DNA of 64,000 nucleotides from Streptomyces kronopolitis. Its GTDB lineage: Bacteria; Actinomycetota; Actinomycetes; Streptomycetales; Streptomycetaceae. The notes under the pieces are model-generated. The model was not told the origin of the DNA, ran no database searches, and saw only the letters and a program-made list of their open reading frames with translations. Position numbers and translations under genes: made by a program. Positions 26,003 through 34,324 of the stretch are shown in pieces; position 1 is the first letter of the stretch; every line of letters starts with the position of its first letter. The stretch lies in assembly GCF_014646275.1 (NCBI RefSeq), contig NZ_BMND01000017.1, positions 62,001 to 126,000 on the forward strand, in the 5' to 3' direction.

Positions 26003-26811
26003 TGCGGCTCGACGTCGTCACGATCTTCCCTGAGTACCTCGAACCGCTGAACGTCTCGCTCGTGGGCAAGGCCCGCGCGCGCGGACAGCTCGATGTGCGC
26101 ATCCACGACCTGCGGGAATGGGCCCACGACAAGCACAACACCGTCGACGACACCCCCTACGGCGGCGGCCCGGGCATGGTCATGAAGCCCGAGCCGTGGG
26201 GCGAGGCGCTCGATGAGATCCTCGCGTCCGGCGAGGGCGAGCCGGTGATCGTCGTGCCCACCCCGAGCGGCGCCCCCTTCACCCAGCAGCTCGCCGTCGA
26301 ACTCTCCGCCAAGCCCTGGCTGGTGTTCACCCCGGCCCGCTACGAGGGCATCGACCGCCGGGTCATCGAGGAGTACGGCGACCGCGTCGACGTGCGCGAG
26401 GTCTCCATCGGCGACTACGTCCTGGCCGGCGGCGAGGCACCGGTCCTGGTCATGGTCGAGGCGGTGGCCCGGCTGCTGCCCGGCGTCCTCGGCAACGCGG
26501 CCTCTCACCAGGACGACTCCTTCGCCCCCGGGGAGATGGCCGATCTCCTGGAGGGGCCCGTCTACACCAAGCCCCCCGAGTGGCGCGGCCGCGGCATCCC
26601 CGAGGTGCTGCTCAGCGGGCACCACGGCAAGATCGCCCGCTGGCGGCGGGACGAGGCGTTCCGCCGCACCGACCGCAACCGCCCCGATCTGATCGAGCGC
26701 GCCGACCCCGCCGCGTTCGGCAAGCACGACCGCGCGATGCTCGACGCTCTCGGCTGGTCGGCGGGCGCCGACGGCCGATTTGGGCGGACGACCGAGGCCG
26801 TGGAAGAATAG
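26002..26811 (+). CDS. trmD: tRNA (guanine-37-N1)-methyltransferase TrmD
   Basis: A 269-residue SPOUT methyltransferase that makes m1G37 in tRNA and prevents frameshifting. Hallmarks are MRLDVVTIFPEYLEPL, DDTPYGGGPGMVMKPEP, ARYEGIDRRV and SIGDYVLAGGEAPVLVMVEA (the SAM-binding knot), and LLSGHHGKIARWRRDEA near the C-terminus. ATG 26002 overlaps the rimM stop by one base. Confidence 0.97.
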   Translation: MRLDVVTIFPEYLEPLNVSLVGKARARGQLDVRIHDLREWAHDKHNTVDDTPYGGGPGMVMKPEPWGEALDEILASGEGEPVIVVPTPSGAPFTQQLAVELSAKPWLVFTPARYEGIDRRVIEEYGDRVDVREVSIGDYVLAGGEAPVLVMVEAVARLLPGVLGNAASHQDDSFAPGEMADLLEGPVYTKPPEWRGRGIPEVLLSGHHGKIARWRRDEAFRRTDRNRPDLIERADPAAFGKHDRAMLDALGWSAGADGRFGRTTEAVEE

Positions 26812-26907
26812 GCCGCTGCTGTGTGCGTCCGGCGCGCGCCCCTGCCACAGGGGGAACGACGCCCGCCCGACGGAACGGCATCCGACACATCCTTTCCGAT
26901 ATCCCGT

Positions 26908-26947
26908 TGATGACCTGTGGCATCAGCGAAGAAAGCAGTAGGTCATG
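26908..26947 (+). promoter_or_regulatory. Candidate rplS leader with two exclusive hairpins, one covering the start codon
   Basis: ATGACCT (26910-26916) is perfectly complementary to AGGTCAT (26940-26946), which includes the AT of the rplS ATG (26945). TGATG (26908-26912) can instead pair with CATCA (26921-26925). The two pairings share bases 26910-26912 and cannot form together. This looks like a translational switch for L19. Inference from pairing only. Confidence 0.45.
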
Positions 26948-27292
26948 CACCTTCTCGACTCCGTCGACGCCGCCTCGAAGCGCAGCGACATCCCGGCCTT
27001 CCGCCCGGGTGACACCGTCAACGTCCACGTCCGCGTCATCGAGGGCAACCGCTCCCGTGTGCAGCAGTTCAAGGGCGTTGTCATCCGCCGCCAGGGCGCC
27101 GGCGTGCGCGAGACCTTCACGGTCCGCAAGGTCAGCTTCTCCGTCGGCGTCGAGCGCACCTTCCCGGTGCACACCCCGATCGTGGAGAAGATCGAGGTCG
27201 TGACCCGCGGTGACGTCCGTCGCGCCAAGCTGTACTTCCTCCGTGAGCTCCGCGGCAAGGCCGCGAAGATCAAGGAGAAGCGCGACAACTGA
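26945..27292 (+). CDS. rplS: 50S ribosomal protein L19
   Basis: A 115-residue bL19. Typical segments are IPAFRPGDTVNVHVRVIEGN, RVQQFKGVVIRRQGAGVRET and FTVRKVSFSVGVERTFPVH, ending in AKLYFLRELRGKAAKIKEKR. ATG 26945 lacks a strong Shine-Dalgarno; only AGG and an AAGAAAG stretch lie upstream, and the start codon is within a possible hairpin. The 133-base gap after trmD separates it from the S16 operon. Confidence 0.97.
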   Translation: MHLLDSVDAASKRSDIPAFRPGDTVNVHVRVIEGNRSRVQQFKGVVIRRQGAGVRETFTVRKVSFSVGVERTFPVHTPIVEKIEVVTRGDVRRAKLYFLRELRGKAAKIKEKRDN

Positions 27293-27319
27293 GCCGGGCC
27301 GCCCGGCGCGCGATTTTTT
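27293..27319 (+). terminator. Terminator after rplS
   Basis: GCCGGG (27293-27298) pairs with CCCGGC (27302-27307) around a 3-base loop, followed after GCGCGA by six T residues (27314-27319). An alternative hairpin CGGCGC/GCGCCG spans the T run. Confidence 0.75.
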
Positions 27320-27387
27320 GCGCCGCGGCAACGCAAACCGACGCTCGCGTACGGCGTCCGGATCCGGCCGGATAGGCTCAGGGCCCG

Positions 27388-28152
27388 ATGAACACCGACG
27401 CACAGCTCACGGAGCGCGATCCCTCTCCCACCCCCGACCAGGGGCCGGAGCAGGGGTCGCGCTTCGCGCGTTGTCGCGGCTGGGCGGCCACCCTGTACCG
27501 CCGGCCGGCCACCCTGCTCGCGCTCTGCCTGGCCTTCGTGCTGCTGCTCAGCGCGCTCGTCGCCCAGCCCTTTCTGATCCCGTCCTCCTCGATGGAGAGC
27601 ACCCTCCAGATCGGGGACCGGGTGCTGGTCAACAAGCTGGCGTACCGATTCGGCGGCGCTCCCGCGCGGGGCGACGTGGTGGTGTTCGACGGCAGAGGAT
27701 CGTTCGTTCACAGGGAGCAGGGGGAGAATCCCGTCACGGGACTGCTGCGCGGCGCCGGTGCGGCGCTGGGACTGGCCCCGTCTGCCGGGACCGACTACGT
27801 CAAGCGCGTGATCGGCATCGGCGGTGACCACGTGACCTGCTGCGACAAACGGGGACGGATCGAAGTGAACGGTAAGCCCGTGAGCGAGGCGTATCTCCAC
27901 CCCGGGGACGCGCCGTCCTCGGTGGATTTCGACATCGTGGTGCCCCAGGGCCGGTTGTGGGTCATGGGTGACCACCGCGCCAGATCCAGCGACTCCCGCG
28001 ACCACCTCGGCGACCCCGGCGGCGGCACGGTTCCGGTCGGCAAGGTCATCGGCCGCGCGGACCTGATCACCTGGCCGGTGGGCCGCTGGCGCACCCTCGG
28101 CGCACCGGGCGCCGCCGACCGGATACCCGCCGCGGCAGGCCCACGTGGGTAG
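27388..28152 (+). CDS. sipW: Type I signal peptidase SipW
   Basis: A 254-residue membrane-bound signal peptidase, the first of four in a row. One N-terminal membrane helix (PATLLALCLAFVLLLSALVA, about residues 40-59) precedes the catalytic Ser in IPSSSMESTLQIGDRV (about residues 67-82). The catalytic Lys is in YVKRVIGIGGD, and the MGDHRARSSDSRDH box is present. ATG 27388 has no ribosome binding site; TAGGCT at 27373-27378 could be a -10 element, suggesting a leaderless or near-leaderless mRNA. In S. lividans sipW, sipX and sipY form one operon. The end overlaps sipX by 8 bases. Confidence 0.92.
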   Translation: MNTDAQLTERDPSPTPDQGPEQGSRFARCRGWAATLYRRPATLLALCLAFVLLLSALVAQPFLIPSSSMESTLQIGDRVLVNKLAYRFGGAPARGDVVVFDGRGSFVHREQGENPVTGLLRGAGAALGLAPSAGTDYVKRVIGIGGDHVTCCDKRGRIEVNGKPVSEAYLHPGDAPSSVDFDIVVPQGRLWVMGDHRARSSDSRDHLGDPGGGTVPVGKVIGRADLITWPVGRWRTLGAPGAADRIPAAAGPRG

Positions 28153-29281
28153 CCGCGGACGCCCCCGTCACGGGAGCAAGGACGCCGGCCGGCGGGGGCG
28201 GGCGGCCGCCCGGCCGCAGCCGGAGGCCGACGGCGCGTACGGCGACTCCGGCGGGTACGACGCTCCCCAGGAGCCCGGCACCGTCCCCGGCCCACGGGCC
28301 GGACGCTCCGCGACCCGGGGCCCGTCGGGCCGCCCGGCGACCGGCGGGCGGGCCGAGCGCAGGCGCCTGGCCCGGCGCATCAAGCGCCGCCGGCAGCGCT
28401 CCTACCTCAAGGAGATCCCCATCCTCGTGGGCGTGGCACTGGCCATCGCCCTCGTCCTGAAGACCTTCCTCGTCCAGGCCTTCGTCATCCCGTCCGGCTC
28501 CATGGAGCAGACGATCCGGATCGGCGACCGGGTGCTGGTCGACAAGCTCACGCCGTGGTTCGGGTCGAAGCCCGAGCGCGGCGACGTCGTCGTCTTCAAG
28601 GACCCCGGAGGCTGGCTCAAGGGCGAGCAGACCAAGCCCACCGACGACGGGGGAGCCTTCAAGCCGGTCAAGGACGCCATGACCTTCATCGGCCTGCTGC
28701 CGTCGGCCAATGAACAGGACCTGATCAAGCGGGTCGTGGCGGTCGGCGGGGACACCGTCAAATGCTGCGACAAGCAGGGCAAGGTCACCGTCAACGGCAC
28801 CCCGCTGACCGAACCGTACGTCCATCCGGGGAATCCGCCGTCCACACTGAAGTTCACGGTCACCGTCCCCACCGGCCGGATCTTCGTCATGGGCGACCAC
28901 CGCTCGAACTCCGCGGATTCGCGCTTTCACCTGGACGAGCCGTACCGTGGCACGGTCTCCGAGGACAGTGTGGTGGGCCGGGCCGTGGTGATCGCCTGGC
29001 CGTTCGGGCACTGGCGGCGCCTCGAAGAGCCGGACACCTTCACGACGGTGCACGACGCGCCGGGCGCCAAGGCGTCCGCGGCGGGTGCGCCGCATAAGGT
29101 GTCCTCCGAGAGTTTGACCGTACTCCCGACCCCTGCGGAACTCCCGCTCGTTATGGGAGTGGTGGGCCTGCGCCGGTTGACGCGCGGGCGAGTCCGTGGA
29201 GTGAGGAGCAGATGTGGGGGACTTGGCGGTCGGCGCGCGGTCCGGAACCGAAGAGCCCGAAGAGCCGGCACGGCGCGGTGA
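28145..29281 (+). CDS. sipX: Type I signal peptidase SipX
   Basis: A 378-residue signal peptidase with a long, Arg/Gly-rich N-terminal cytoplasmic stretch of about 90 residues before its membrane helix (EIPILVGVALAIALVLKTFL). The catalytic Ser is in IPSGSMEQTIRIGDRVLVDK and the Lys in DLIKRVVAVGGD. MGDHRSNSADSRFH and the VVGRAVVIAWPFGHWRRL segment follow. GTG 28145 overlaps the sipW stop. The C-terminus is extended and ends in a very Arg-rich tail after a short hydrophobic patch (LPLVMGVVGL). The stop lies inside the beginning of sipY. Confidence 0.9.
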   Translation: MGSRGRPRHGSKDAGRRGRAAARPQPEADGAYGDSGGYDAPQEPGTVPGPRAGRSATRGPSGRPATGGRAERRRLARRIKRRRQRSYLKEIPILVGVALAIALVLKTFLVQAFVIPSGSMEQTIRIGDRVLVDKLTPWFGSKPERGDVVVFKDPGGWLKGEQTKPTDDGGAFKPVKDAMTFIGLLPSANEQDLIKRVVAVGGDTVKCCDKQGKVTVNGTPLTEPYVHPGNPPSTLKFTVTVPTGRIFVMGDHRSNSADSRFHLDEPYRGTVSEDSVVGRAVVIAWPFGHWRRLEEPDTFTTVHDAPGAKASAAGAPHKVSSESLTVLPTPAELPLVMGVVGLRRLTRGRVRGVRSRCGGLGGRRAVRNRRARRAGTAR

Positions 29282-30188
29282 GACCCCGCAGCCGGCGGCG
29301 AGTTCCGTGCATCAGGCACAGTCATCCGCGGGAGCGCGGGCCCAGGCGCCGCACGCAGCCGGGGCGGACGCGTCGGATACGTTGGACACGTCGGCGAGTG
29401 GCGAGGTGAGCGGCATGAAGAAGGCCAAGAAGCCGCGTGCCTTCTGGAAGGAGCTGCCGATTCTCATCGGCATCGCCCTCCTCCTCGCGCTGCTGATCAA
29501 AACCTTCCTGGTGCAGGCGTTCTCCATCCCGTCCGACTCGATGCAGGACACCCTGCAGCGCGGGGACCGGGTCCTGGTCGACAAGCTCACGCCGTGGTTC
29601 GGCTCCAAGCCGCAGCGCGGCGAGGTCGTCGTCTTCCACGACCCGGGCGGCTGGCTGAACGAGACGCCGACCCCCGAGCCCAACCCGGTCCAGAAGGTCC
29701 TCAGCTTCATCGGCCTGATGCCCTCGGCCGAGGAGAAGGACCTGATCAAGCGGGTCATCGCGGTCGGCGGCGACACCGTCGAGTGCCACGGCACCGGCCC
29801 GGTCAAGGTCAACGGCAAGGCGCTCAAGGAGGACAGCTACATCTTCCCCGGCGCCACCCCCTGCGGTGACCGCGCGTTCGGCCCGATCCGCGTCCCCAAG
29901 GGCCGGATCTGGGTGATGGGCGACCACCGCGACGACTCCCTCGACTCCCGCTACCACCAGACCCTCAAGGGGAACGGCACGGTCTCGGAGGACGAGGTCG
30001 TCGGCCGGGCGTTCACCATCGCCTGGCCCATCAACCGCTGGGCGACCCTGCCCGTACCGGACACCTTCAACCAGCCCGGGATCAACAAGGCAATGGGGGT
30101 CGCACCGGCCGCCCTGGGCCTGGCCGGCGCGGTGCCGATCGTGATCCGGCGTCGCCGGAGGCTGACCGGAGCGCGTAACCCCAGGTAA
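29214..30188 (+). CDS. sipY: Type I signal peptidase SipY
   Basis: A 324-residue signal peptidase. GTG 29214 follows GTGAGGAGCAG, and the frame overlaps the end of sipX by 68 bases; an internal ATG (MKKAKKPRAFWKELP) is the other possible start. The membrane helix is LPILIGIALLLALLIKTFLV, the catalytic Ser is in IPSDSMQDTLQRGDRVLVDK, and the Lys is in DLIKRVIAVGGD. A C-terminal hydrophobic segment (GVAPAALGLAGAVPIVI) followed by RRRRR would anchor the C-terminus as well, a feature described for Streptomyces Sip proteins. In S. lividans SipY is the major signal peptidase (from memory). Confidence 0.9.
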   Translation: MGDLAVGARSGTEEPEEPARRGETPQPAASSVHQAQSSAGARAQAPHAAGADASDTLDTSASGEVSGMKKAKKPRAFWKELPILIGIALLLALLIKTFLVQAFSIPSDSMQDTLQRGDRVLVDKLTPWFGSKPQRGEVVVFHDPGGWLNETPTPEPNPVQKVLSFIGLMPSAEEKDLIKRVIAVGGDTVECHGTGPVKVNGKALKEDSYIFPGATPCGDRAFGPIRVPKGRIWVMGDHRDDSLDSRYHQTLKGNGTVSEDEVVGRAFTIAWPINRWATLPVPDTFNQPGINKAMGVAPAALGLAGAVPIVIRRRRRLTGARNPR

Positions 30189-30242
30189 GGTGCCGTCCCG
30201 GATCTTCGACGCGGGCCCGGCCCGCGGGGTGGGAGCGCTGGG

Positions 30243-30971
30243 ATGAGCAGCACGACGGAACACACGACGTCCGGCCGCGGCCGGACCCTGGGCAGCACGC
30301 TGTCCGGTCTGGCCGTGGCCCTCGGCTGTGTGGCGTTCCTGGGCGGCTTCGTATGGGCGGCGCTGTCGTACCGCCCCTATACGGTGCCCACCGATTCGAT
30401 GTCGCCGACCATCGCCCCGGGGGCGCGGGTCCTGGCCCAGAAGGTGGAGGGCTCCGAGATACGGCGTGGTGACGTCGTCGTCTTCAAGGACTCCGTGTGG
30501 GGCGATGTCCCGATGGTCAAGCGGGTGGTCGGCGTCGGCGGCGACAAGGTCGCCTGCTGCACCAAGCAGGGCCGGCTGACCATCAACGGGAAGCCCGTCG
30601 AAGAACCGTATCTGCAGGGCAGTGGCCCCGCCTCGCCCATCGGCTTCAAGGCGAAGGTCCCCGCCGGACAGCTCTTCCTGCTCGGCGATCACCGCAGCGA
30701 CTCCATGGACTCGCGGGTCCACCTCACCGACGGCGACCACGGCTCCGTCCCGCGCGGCGCCGTCCAGGCCCGGGTCGACGCCCGCGCCTGGCCGCTCGGC
30801 AGCGTCGGCGTGATGCAGCGCCCGGCCGCCTTCTCCGCGCTCCCCGGCGGCACCTCGCAGCCCGGCCCGATAGCGCCCATCACCTTCACCGTGGTCGCCG
30901 GCGCGGTCCTCATCCTGGCCGGCGCCGCCTACGGACCGATCGCCCGGCGCGGGGCGCGCGGACGTGCCTGA
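30243..30971 (+). CDS. sipZ: Type I signal peptidase SipZ
   Basis: A 242-residue signal peptidase, the most divergent of the four. The N-terminal helix is LSGLAVALGCVAFLGGFVWA. The catalytic Ser is in VPTDSMSPTIAPGARVLAQK and the Lys in MVKRVVGVGGD. GDHRSDSMDSRVH is intact. A C-terminal membrane helix (ITFTVVAGAVLILAGAAYGP) follows. It is separated from sipY by 54 bases and overlaps the NUDIX gene by 8 bases, which matches the S. lividans arrangement where sipZ begins a second operon. Confidence 0.9.
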   Translation: MSSTTEHTTSGRGRTLGSTLSGLAVALGCVAFLGGFVWAALSYRPYTVPTDSMSPTIAPGARVLAQKVEGSEIRRGDVVVFKDSVWGDVPMVKRVVGVGGDKVACCTKQGRLTINGKPVEEPYLQGSGPASPIGFKAKVPAGQLFLLGDHRSDSMDSRVHLTDGDHGSVPRGAVQARVDARAWPLGSVGVMQRPAAFSALPGGTSQPGPIAPITFTVVAGAVLILAGAAYGPIARRGARGRA

Positions 30972-31587
30972 GGGGCCGGAGGCAGACGAGCCTGACGGCT
31001 GCCGCGGGGCCGGGGCGGACGGGGCGGGCGAGCGTCGTGGGGCGGAGACACATGGGTCGGCTGACCGTCGTGTGGCGGAACCGACTCCTGACGAGCCGGT
31101 GGAAGCCGCGGTGCGCCAGGTCTCCCGCGTTGTGCTGCTCGACCCCGACGACCGGATCCTGCTGCTCCACGGCTTCGAACCGGCCCGTCCCACCGAGACC
31201 TGGTGGTTCACCCCCGGGGGCGGCCTGGAGGGCACGGAGAGCCACGAGGAGGCCGCCCATCGTGAGCTGGCCGAGGAGACCGGCATCACCGGCGCCGTCC
31301 TCGGGCCGGTCCTGTGGAAGCGCCGCTGCTCCTTCCCGTTCGACGGGCGGCGCTGGGAGCAGGACGAGTGGTACTACCTGGGGCGCACGGAGCGGACTGC
31401 CACCGACACCGGTGGGCAGACTGACCTGGAACGACGCAGCGTCTCGGGGCTGAGGTGGTGGACTTCTCAGGAACTGTCGGCCTCGCATGAGACGGTGTAC
31501 CCGACCAGACTCGCCGAGCTGCTGCGCACGCTGCTCGTCGACGGGCCCCCTAGTGCGCCGGTGCTCCTGGAGACCCAGAGGGTCTGA
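30964..31587 (+). CDS. NUDIX hydrolase
   Basis: A 207-residue protein with a NUDIX box: GGGLEGTESHEEAAHRELAE with ETGI after it (about residues 87-110), preceded by the strand TWWFTPG. These enzymes hydrolyse nucleoside diphosphates linked to another group; the substrate is unknown. GTG 30964 overlaps the sipZ stop, giving a disordered first 40 residues; a later start is possible since VEAAVRQVSRVVLLDPDDR begins the domain. It is probably cotranscribed with sipZ. Confidence 0.88.
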   Translation: MPEGPEADEPDGCRGAGADGAGERRGAETHGSADRRVAEPTPDEPVEAAVRQVSRVVLLDPDDRILLLHGFEPARPTETWWFTPGGGLEGTESHEEAAHRELAEETGITGAVLGPVLWKRRCSFPFDGRRWEQDEWYYLGRTERTATDTGGQTDLERRSVSGLRWWTSQELSASHETVYPTRLAELLRTLLVDGPPSAPVLLETQRV

Positions 31588-31625
31588 CGCACAATAGGGG
31601 GACGCACGGCTGAAGGGGATCTGCC

Positions 31626-31934
31626 ATGAGCGCCGAGGACCTCGAGAAGTACGAGACCGAGATGGAGCTGAAGCTCTACCGGGAGTACCGCGACGTCGTC
31701 GGGCTGTTCAAATACGTGATCGAGACCGAGCGACGTTTCTACCTCACCAATGACTACGAGATGCAGGTGCACTCGGTGCAGGGAGAGGTCTTCTTCGAGG
31801 TGTCGATGGCCGACGCCTGGGTCTGGGACATGTACCGCCCGGCGCGCTTCGTCAAGCAGGTGCGGGTGCTCACGTTCAAGGACGTGAACATCGAGGAGCT
31901 GAACAAGAGCGATCTGGAACTTCCGGCGAGCTGA
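31626..31934 (+). CDS. Conserved actinobacterial DUF2469 protein
   Basis: A 102-residue acidic protein, MSAEDLEKYETEMELKLYRE and onward, highly conserved in actinobacteria and always near rnhB/yraN or signal peptidase genes. Function unknown. It is rich in aromatic residues (YVIETERRFYLTNDYEM, DAWVWDMYRPARFV), suggesting a compact globular fold. ATG 31626 follows AAGGGGAT. Confidence 0.92.
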   Translation: MSAEDLEKYETEMELKLYREYRDVVGLFKYVIETERRFYLTNDYEMQVHSVQGEVFFEVSMADAWVWDMYRPARFVKQVRVLTFKDVNIEELNKSDLELPAS

Positions 31935-32114
31935 GCCGGCGGACGGCGGGCCGCCGACCGGCGTCGAGCCGACCGGTGGGAGCGGGCGGCCTGCCGGTCG
32001 ACGGCCCGCCGTCACCCGTGCGGGTGAGCAGGTTGTCCACAGGCGGCCGGTTGTCCACCAAGATCCAACAGCTTCGTGCGGGCGCGTCACAGTCGGTGCC
32101 GGAGGTGGTACCGC

Positions 32115-32672
32115 ATGAACGCCATGCAGACCGGCCGCAGGGCCGCACAGGACAGCCAGCCCACCCGCCCGCCGCGGAAGCCGCGGCCGGCAAGAGGACG
32201 GGACGCACAGCGAGCCCGACCGTGCCCGCCCAAGGCGGCGGCGCGCAGGAGGGGCACCCCCTCGACCGCCGCTCAGCCACCGGACACCGGCCCCTCGGCA
32301 GCCGCCCCGACCGGCAACCGGCGCCGTGCCCTGGGCCGCTACGGCGAGGACCTGGCCGCCCGGCGGCTCACCGAGGCCGGCATGCGGATCCTGGACCGCA
32401 ACTGGCGCTGCCGCGACGGAGAGATCGACATCGTCGCCGCCGACGGAGACGCCCTGGTGATCTGCGAGGTCAAGACCCGCCGCGCCGCCCGGTACGAACA
32501 CCCCATGGCGGCCGTACGCCCCGAGAAGACCGCCCGGCTGCGACTGCTGGCGGAACGCTGGCTGGAACGGCACGGCGGCCCACCGCCCGGCGGCGTACGG
32601 ATCGACGTCATCGGCATCCTGCTGCCGGCCCGCGGCGCCCCCGTCGTCCAGCACGCCCGGGGGGTGGCCTGA
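32115..32672 (+). CDS. UPF0102 (YraN-like) putative endonuclease
   Basis: The YraN core (residues 75-185) is NRRRALGRYGEDLAARRLTE followed by NWRCRDGEIDIVAADGDALV and ICEVKTRRAARYEHPMAAV, a PD-(D/E)xK nuclease-like fold with the motif residues E, D and ExK. I chose ATG 32115 because GGAGGTGG lies just upstream. This gives 185 residues, including a 70-residue basic Pro/Arg/Ala-rich N-terminal extension that ordinary YraN proteins (about 120 residues) lack. A start downstream cannot be excluded. It overlaps comM by one base. Function is unknown. Confidence 0.85.
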   Translation: MNAMQTGRRAAQDSQPTRPPRKPRPARGRDAQRARPCPPKAAARRRGTPSTAAQPPDTGPSAAAPTGNRRRALGRYGEDLAARRLTEAGMRILDRNWRCRDGEIDIVAADGDALVICEVKTRRAARYEHPMAAVRPEKTARLRLLAERWLERHGGPPPGGVRIDVIGILLPARGAPVVQHARGVA

Positions 32673-34324
32673 TGGGATTCGCCCGCACCTGCTCCGTCGC
32701 CCTCGTGGGCGTCGAAGGAGTCGTCGTCGAGGTCCAGGCCGACCTGGAACCGGGCGTCGCCGCCTTCACCCTCGTCGGCCTGCCCGACAAGAGCCTCATC
32801 GAATCCAGGGAACGCGTCCGCGCCGCCGTCGTGAACTCCGGCGCCGAATGGCCGCAGAAGAAACTCACCGTCGGCCTCAGCCCGGCCTCCGTACCCAAGG
32901 GCGGCAGCGGCTTCGACCTCGCCGTGGCCTGCGCGGTCCTCGGCGCCGCCGAACGCCTCGATCCCCGCGAACTCACCGACCTGATGATGATCGGCGAACT
33001 GGGCCTGGACGGCCGCGTCCGCCCCGTACGCGGCGTCCTGCCCGCCGTCCTGGCGGCCGCCGACGCCGGATACCGCCAGGTCGTCGTCCCCGAACAGACC
33101 GCCGCCGAAGCCTCCCTCGTCCCCGGCATCTCGGTCCTCGGCGTCCGGAGCCTGCGCCAGCTCATCGGCGTCCTCGCCGACGAACCGGTACCCCACGAAG
33201 AACCTCTCGACGAAGGCCGCCCCGACCCGCTGCTCGCCGGGCTCGCCGTGTCCGGTACCTGCGCCGGAGCGGGCCTGCCGTCCGGCGACCACACCCCCGA
33301 CCTCTCGGACGTCGCAGGCCAGCACGGCGCCCGCCGCGCCCTGGAAGCAGCCGCCGCCGGGCGCCACCACATCTTCTTCAAAGGCCCGCCCGGCGCCGGC
33401 AAGACCATGCTCGCCGAACGCCTCCCGGGGCTGCTGCCGCCGCTGTCCCCCAAGGAATCCCTGGAGGTCACGGCCGTCCACTCGGTGGCCGGCACCCTCC
33501 CGCCGGGCCAGCCGCTCGTCGACCGGCCGCCCTACTGCGCACCGCACCACTCCGCGACCATGGCCTCCCTCGTCGGCGGCGGCACCGGCCTGCCCCGCCC
33601 CGGAGCCGTCTCCCTCGCCCACCACGGCGTGCTGTTCATGGACGAGGCCGCGGAATGCAGCCCACGCGTCCTGGACGCCCTCCGCCAGCCCCTGGAATCC
33701 GGCCACATCACCGTCGCCCGCGCCGGCGGCATGATGCGCATGCCCGCCCGCATCCTCCTCGCCCTCGCCGCCAACCCCTGCCCCTGCGGACGCCACGGCA
33801 CCGCCGGCGGCGGCTGCGAATGCCGGCCGTCCTCCATCCGGCGCTACCGCTCACGGCTCTCCGGCCCCCTGATGGACCGCGTCGACCTGCGGATCGCCGT
33901 GGAACCGGTCGCCCGCTCCGAACTCCTCGCACTGGGCCGCGGCGCCGAATCCACCGCCGTCGTGGCCGCACGCGTGCACACCGCCCGTGAACGCGCCGCA
34001 GCCCGCCTGGCCGACACCCCCTGGAACACCAACAGCGAGGTCCCCGGCCACGAGCTGCGCACCCGCTGGCAGGTCCACCCCGGAGCGCTGGCCCAGGCCG
34101 AACGCGACCTCGAATGCGGCCTGCTCACCGCCCGCGGACTCGACCGGGTCCTGCGCGTCGCCTGGACTGCCGCCGACCTCGCCGGCCGCGACCGCCCCAC
34201 CGGCGAAGACGTCAACTGGGCCCTGGAACTGCGCACCGGCGTCCGCCGCGGCGCCCTGACCACGACCGGCGCCGACGGCAACGAGACCGCCGCCCGGCCC
34301 CGCGCCCACAGGGGCAAGCGATGA
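32672..34324 (+). CDS. YifB/ComM-family Mg chelatase-like ATPase
   Basis: A 550-residue AAA+ protein. The N-terminal Lon-like fold (MGFARTCSVALVGVEGVVVE, VGLPDKSLIESRERVRAA) is followed by the Mg-chelatase-type ATPase with Walker A FKGPPGAGKTMLAERLPGLL (about residues 235-254), Walker B LFMDEAAECSP, and a Cys cluster CPCGRHGTAGGGCEC. ComM homologues act as hexameric helicases in DNA branch migration during transformation; its role in Streptomyces is unknown. ATG 32672 overlaps the yraN stop and its own stop overlaps dprA, so the three genes are coupled. Confidence 0.92.
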   Translation: MGFARTCSVALVGVEGVVVEVQADLEPGVAAFTLVGLPDKSLIESRERVRAAVVNSGAEWPQKKLTVGLSPASVPKGGSGFDLAVACAVLGAAERLDPRELTDLMMIGELGLDGRVRPVRGVLPAVLAAADAGYRQVVVPEQTAAEASLVPGISVLGVRSLRQLIGVLADEPVPHEEPLDEGRPDPLLAGLAVSGTCAGAGLPSGDHTPDLSDVAGQHGARRALEAAAAGRHHIFFKGPPGAGKTMLAERLPGLLPPLSPKESLEVTAVHSVAGTLPPGQPLVDRPPYCAPHHSATMASLVGGGTGLPRPGAVSLAHHGVLFMDEAAECSPRVLDALRQPLESGHITVARAGGMMRMPARILLALAANPCPCGRHGTAGGGCECRPSSIRRYRSRLSGPLMDRVDLRIAVEPVARSELLALGRGAESTAVVAARVHTARERAAARLADTPWNTNSEVPGHELRTRWQVHPGALAQAERDLECGLLTARGLDRVLRVAWTAADLAGRDRPTGEDVNWALELRTGVRRGALTTTGADGNETAARPRAHRGKR

